From assembly GCA_945870465.1 (NCBI GenBank), contig CAMBSS010000113.1, positions 1 through 14,437 of the forward strand: a stretch of DNA of 14,437 nucleotides, given 5' to 3'. This document shows positions 12,570-14,437 of this stretch, piece after piece (within the stretch, counting starts at the first letter, position 1; the number at the start of each line of letters is the position of its first letter). The position numbers and the translations under genes are program-made. The notes beneath the pieces were generated by a model. That model made no database searches. It saw only the letters and a program-made list of their open reading frames with translations, and was not told the DNA's origin. Source of the stretch: Bordetella parapertussis (GTDB lineage: Bacteria; Pseudomonadota; Gammaproteobacteria; Burkholderiales; SG8-41).

Positions 12570-13526
12570 CTAATCCACCTTGGCGCCGGTCAGCTTGATG
12601 AGCTTGGCGTACTTCTCGTAATCCAACTTGATGCGCGCGTCGAATTCCTCGGGCGTGCCACCTAAAGCATCGAGTGCCTGACTGGCGAGCAGCTGGCTGA
12701 CGTCCGGCGATTTCAGTGCCTTGTTGATTTCGCCGTTCAGGCGGACGATCAATTCCCTGGGTGTCGCAGCCGGCACGAAGACGCCTATCCACGGGCTCAT
12801 CTCGTAGCCCGGCACGCCGGCTTCGGCGATGGTCGGCACCTCGGGCATGGTAGCTGTCCGCTTGGCGGACGACACGCCGAGCGTACGCAACCGTCCCGAC
12901 TGCACGTGCATCAGCACCGTCGACACTGTCGCTAGCGAAGCCTGCGTTTCGCCTGAGACGAGCGCGGTGACCTGCGGCGCGCCGCCTTTGTATGGGACGT
13001 GCACGATGTTGATGCCGCTCATCGACACGAACAGCGCCATCGAAAGGTGCGGAGCGCTGCCGTTGCCCGAGGACGAATAGTTGATGGTGCCCGGGCGGTT
13101 TTTCGCGAGCGCGATGAAGTCTTTCACCGTTTTTACCGGCAACGAAGGATGCACAGTCAGTGCGCCCGGTTGCGCGGCAAGCAAAGCGACGCCGGTGAAA
13201 TCCTTCAGCGTGTCGTACGGAAGTTTCTTGTAAAGGTGCGCGTTGCCGACATGGCTGGTCGAATGCACCATGAGCGTATAACCGTCGGGCGGTGCCTTGG
13301 CGGCCACGTCCGCGCCTATGCTGCCAGCGGCGCCGCCGCGATTGTCGACGATGAATTGTTGCCCCATCAGTTCGCCGACTTTTTGCAGCACGATGCGGCC
13401 GACCACGTCATTGGAGCCGCCGGGCGGCCACGGAATCACGACGCGCACGGTTTTGCTTGGATACTGCTGGGCCACTGCTGCGCCAGTCAGCAACGCGAGC
13501 GACACAATTGCGAGTAAGCGTTTCAA
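12570..13526 (-). CDS. Bug-family periplasmic solute-binding protein, third copy (TTG start)
   Basis: A 318-residue exported binding protein of the TctC/Bug family. Signal peptide residues 1-19 (MKRLLAIVSLALLTGAAVA, cleavage before QQYP). Motifs: IPWPPGGSND at 31-40, IVDNRGGAAGSIG at 59-71, PDGYTL at 80-85, HVPYKGGAP at 176-184 and PTIAEAG at 231-237. These are standard, unlike the second copy. The first codon is TTG (bases 13524-13526); a perfect AGGAGG lies five bases upstream and there is no in-frame ATG between it and the signal peptide, so TTG initiation is well supported. The CoA-transferase gene is divergent from it, about 310 bp away. Genes for Bug proteins next to CoA transferases are common in Burkholderiales; the ligand may be the acid to be activated (inference). 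Confidence 0.94.
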   Translation of the reverse strand: MKRLLAIVSLALLTGAAVAQQYPSKTVRVVIPWPPGGSNDVVGRIVLQKVGELMGQQFIVDNRGGAAGSIGADVAAKAPPDGYTLMVHSTSHVGNAHLYKKLPYDTLKDFTGVALLAAQPGALTVHPSLPVKTVKDFIALAKNRPGTINYSSSGNGSAPHLSMALFVSMSGINIVHVPYKGGAPQVTALVSGETQASLATVSTVLMHVQSGRLRTLGVSSAKRTATMPEVPTIAEAGVPGYEMSPWIGVFVPAATPRELIVRLNGEINKALKSPDVSQLLASQALDALGGTPEEFDARIKLDYEKYAKLIKLTGAKVD

Positions 13527-13836
13527 TTACTCCTCCTATTATTTAATTCTTGAACCGCAAAGGACGCGAAGGACGCAAAGGAACCCTAAGGGTGAATGCT
13601 TCAAAAAGCCTTGATATTTTTTAGCTGCTGTCGAGCATTGTCACTATTTGTCGCCTTCGATTTTCCCTGTTTTTGCCTTTCCTTCGCGTCCTTTGCGGTG
13701 AAGCTGTCGACTTTGTCTTTTGCCGTGAACGGCGCCCATTATCGGGATAATCGCGCACGGTATCAACGTGGATCGCGCAAAGCAGATAAAATCGTGCCTC
13801 ACGATAACACGCCATATCACCCCTGGAGAATAAACG
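13527..13836. other. 310-bp intergenic region between third Bug gene and CoA transferase
   Basis: This divergent spacer holds the third Bug gene ribosome site (13532-13537), the inverted repeat described at 13554-13699, and the CoA-transferase ribosome site GGAG at 13824-13827. TTGCCG at 13720-13725 and GATAAT at 13746-13751 are 20 bp apart, too far for a standard promoter. I saw no gene in it; the short plus-strand open frame overlapping 13596-14033 reads across the CoA-transferase start in another frame and looks like noise. Confidence 0.6.
13554..13699. repeat. perfect 20-bp inverted repeat bracketing a 106-bp spacer
   Basis: ACCGCAAAGGACGCGAAGGA at 13554-13573 is the exact reverse complement of 13680-13699. 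The left arm continues into a second CGCAAAGG, making it a partial tandem repeat. The segment between carries no gene and is more A/T-rich than its surroundings. Intergenic repeats of this CGCAAAGGACGCGAAGG type occur widely in proteobacterial genomes; it may be a small non-autonomous element, but I cannot see target-site duplications. Confidence 0.8.
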
Positions 13837-14437
13837 ATGTCGCTGCCACTCGATGGAGTGAAAGTCCTGGATTTCACCGCCATCATGGCCGGCCCCTATT
13901 GCACGCTGATGCTGTCGGACATGGGCGCCGACGTAACCAAGATCGAGACCTTTCCCGAAGGCGACGGCTCGCGCCGCTTCGATCCGAAAGTGAACGACGA
14001 GAGCTACTGCTTCGCCGTGCTCAACTGCAATAAAAAGAGCGTGGCCCTCGATCTGAAGCAGCCGCAGGGCAAGGAAATTTTCCTGAAGCTCGCTGCCCAA
14101 ACCGACATCTTTGTCGAAAACTTCCGTCCGGGAGTCACCAAAAAGCTCGGCATCGATTATGAAGCGATCAAAAAGATCAATCCGGGCGTCATTTACGCGT
14201 CGATCTCCGGCTTCGGCCAGACCGGCCCTTACGGCAAAAAAGGCGGCTTCGACATCATCGCCCAGGGCATGAGCGGCATCATGCGCATGACGGGCGAGCC
14301 CAACGGCCGTCCGGCGAAAGTCGGCATTGCGATGAACGACATCGCCGCCGGCACCACCGCGCTCTACGCGATTCTCGGCTCGTACATCAAAAAGCTGAAG
14401 ACCGGCGAAGGTATTTATCTCGAAACCTCGTTGCTGG
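13837..14437 (+). CDS. CaiB/BaiF-family (family III) CoA transferase, 3' truncated by window edge
   Basis: The first 200 residues of a cytosolic enzyme that moves CoA from an acyl-CoA donor to a carboxylic acid. MSLPLDGVKVLDFTAIMAGP is the family start, followed by DMGADVTKIE (28-37), LDLKQPQGKE (71-80), ENFRPGV (94-100) and SGFGQTGPY (124-132). Asp168 in VGIAMNDIAAG aligns with the catalytic Asp that forms the acyl-anhydride intermediate in formyl-CoA transferase. The family is usually about 390-430 residues, so roughly half is missing. A GGAG ribosome site lies nine bases upstream of the ATG. It is divergent from the third Bug gene. The substrate acid is not determinable here; candidates in the family include oxalate, carnitine, succinate derivatives and phenyl-substituted acids. 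Confidence 0.94.
   Translation, partial: MSLPLDGVKVLDFTAIMAGPYCTLMLSDMGADVTKIETFPEGDGSRRFDPKVNDESYCFAVLNCNKKSVALDLKQPQGKEIFLKLAAQTDIFVENFRPGVTKKLGIDYEAIKKINPGVIYASISGFGQTGPYGKKGGFDIIAQGMSGIMRMTGEPNGRPAKVGIAMNDIAAGTTALYAILGSYIKKLKTGEGIYLETSLL

Overview
The window looks like accessory catabolic chromosome from a betaproteobacterium, most likely Burkholderiales. The best lineage clue is three separate Bug-type periplasmic solute-binding proteins (tripartite tricarboxylate transporter family), which are greatly expanded in Alcaligenaceae/Comamonadaceae-like genomes. GC-rich codon use, a CysB-type LysR regulator and a YibF-like glutathione S-transferase fit this. I saw no rRNA, tRNA, CRISPR array, prophage gene or transposase. 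The assignment is inference from gene content; no search was run.

Layout. 1-416: tail of an unknown gene, then a small two-helix membrane protein. 508-3521: a D-2-hydroxyacid dehydrogenase and a CysB-like LysR regulator on the minus strand, divergent from a TauD/TfdA-type Fe(II)/2-oxoglutarate dioxygenase. 3522-4356: a strong hairpin, an 87-bp 3' remnant of a second dioxygenase gene, and an internally duplicated dimeric alpha/beta-barrel protein. 4557-7179: a Bug protein followed by a ThDP enzyme related to benzoylformate decarboxylase. 7355-8320: a second Bug protein on the minus strand, divergent from an amidase (8522-10009) that is followed by a small TfoX/YjbR-like protein. 10409-11933, minus: a double-hotdog MaoC-like protein and a GST. 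12075-12497: a membrane-anchored bacterial PH-domain protein. 12570-13526, minus: a third Bug protein. 13837-end: a 5' partial family III CoA transferase.

How the genes may work together. The genes suggest uptake and breakdown of organic acids, amides or sulfonates: Bug proteins capture small carboxylates, the dioxygenase, ThDP enzyme, amidase and hydroxyacid dehydrogenase act on 2-oxo/2-hydroxy acids or amides, and the CoA transferase and MaoC-like protein handle acyl-CoA. No TctA/TctB membrane subunits are present, so the Bug proteins are orphans here. No single pathway is proven; the window reads as several small modules rather than one operon.

The spacers carry much of the interest: three copies of a roughly 70-bp double-hairpin repeat (4416, 7194, 8384), a perfect 20-bp inverted repeat around 13554-13699, a nested inverted repeat between convergent genes (12482-12563), a four-run G-quadruplex motif immediately upstream of the MaoC-like start (11229-11252), and paired palindromes upstream of the dehydrogenase (1489-1519). 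I found no convincing previously undescribed multi-gene system. The strongest unusual items are the dioxygenase gene remnant with its neighbouring duplicated-domain protein, and the ThDP enzyme with altered active-site positions.
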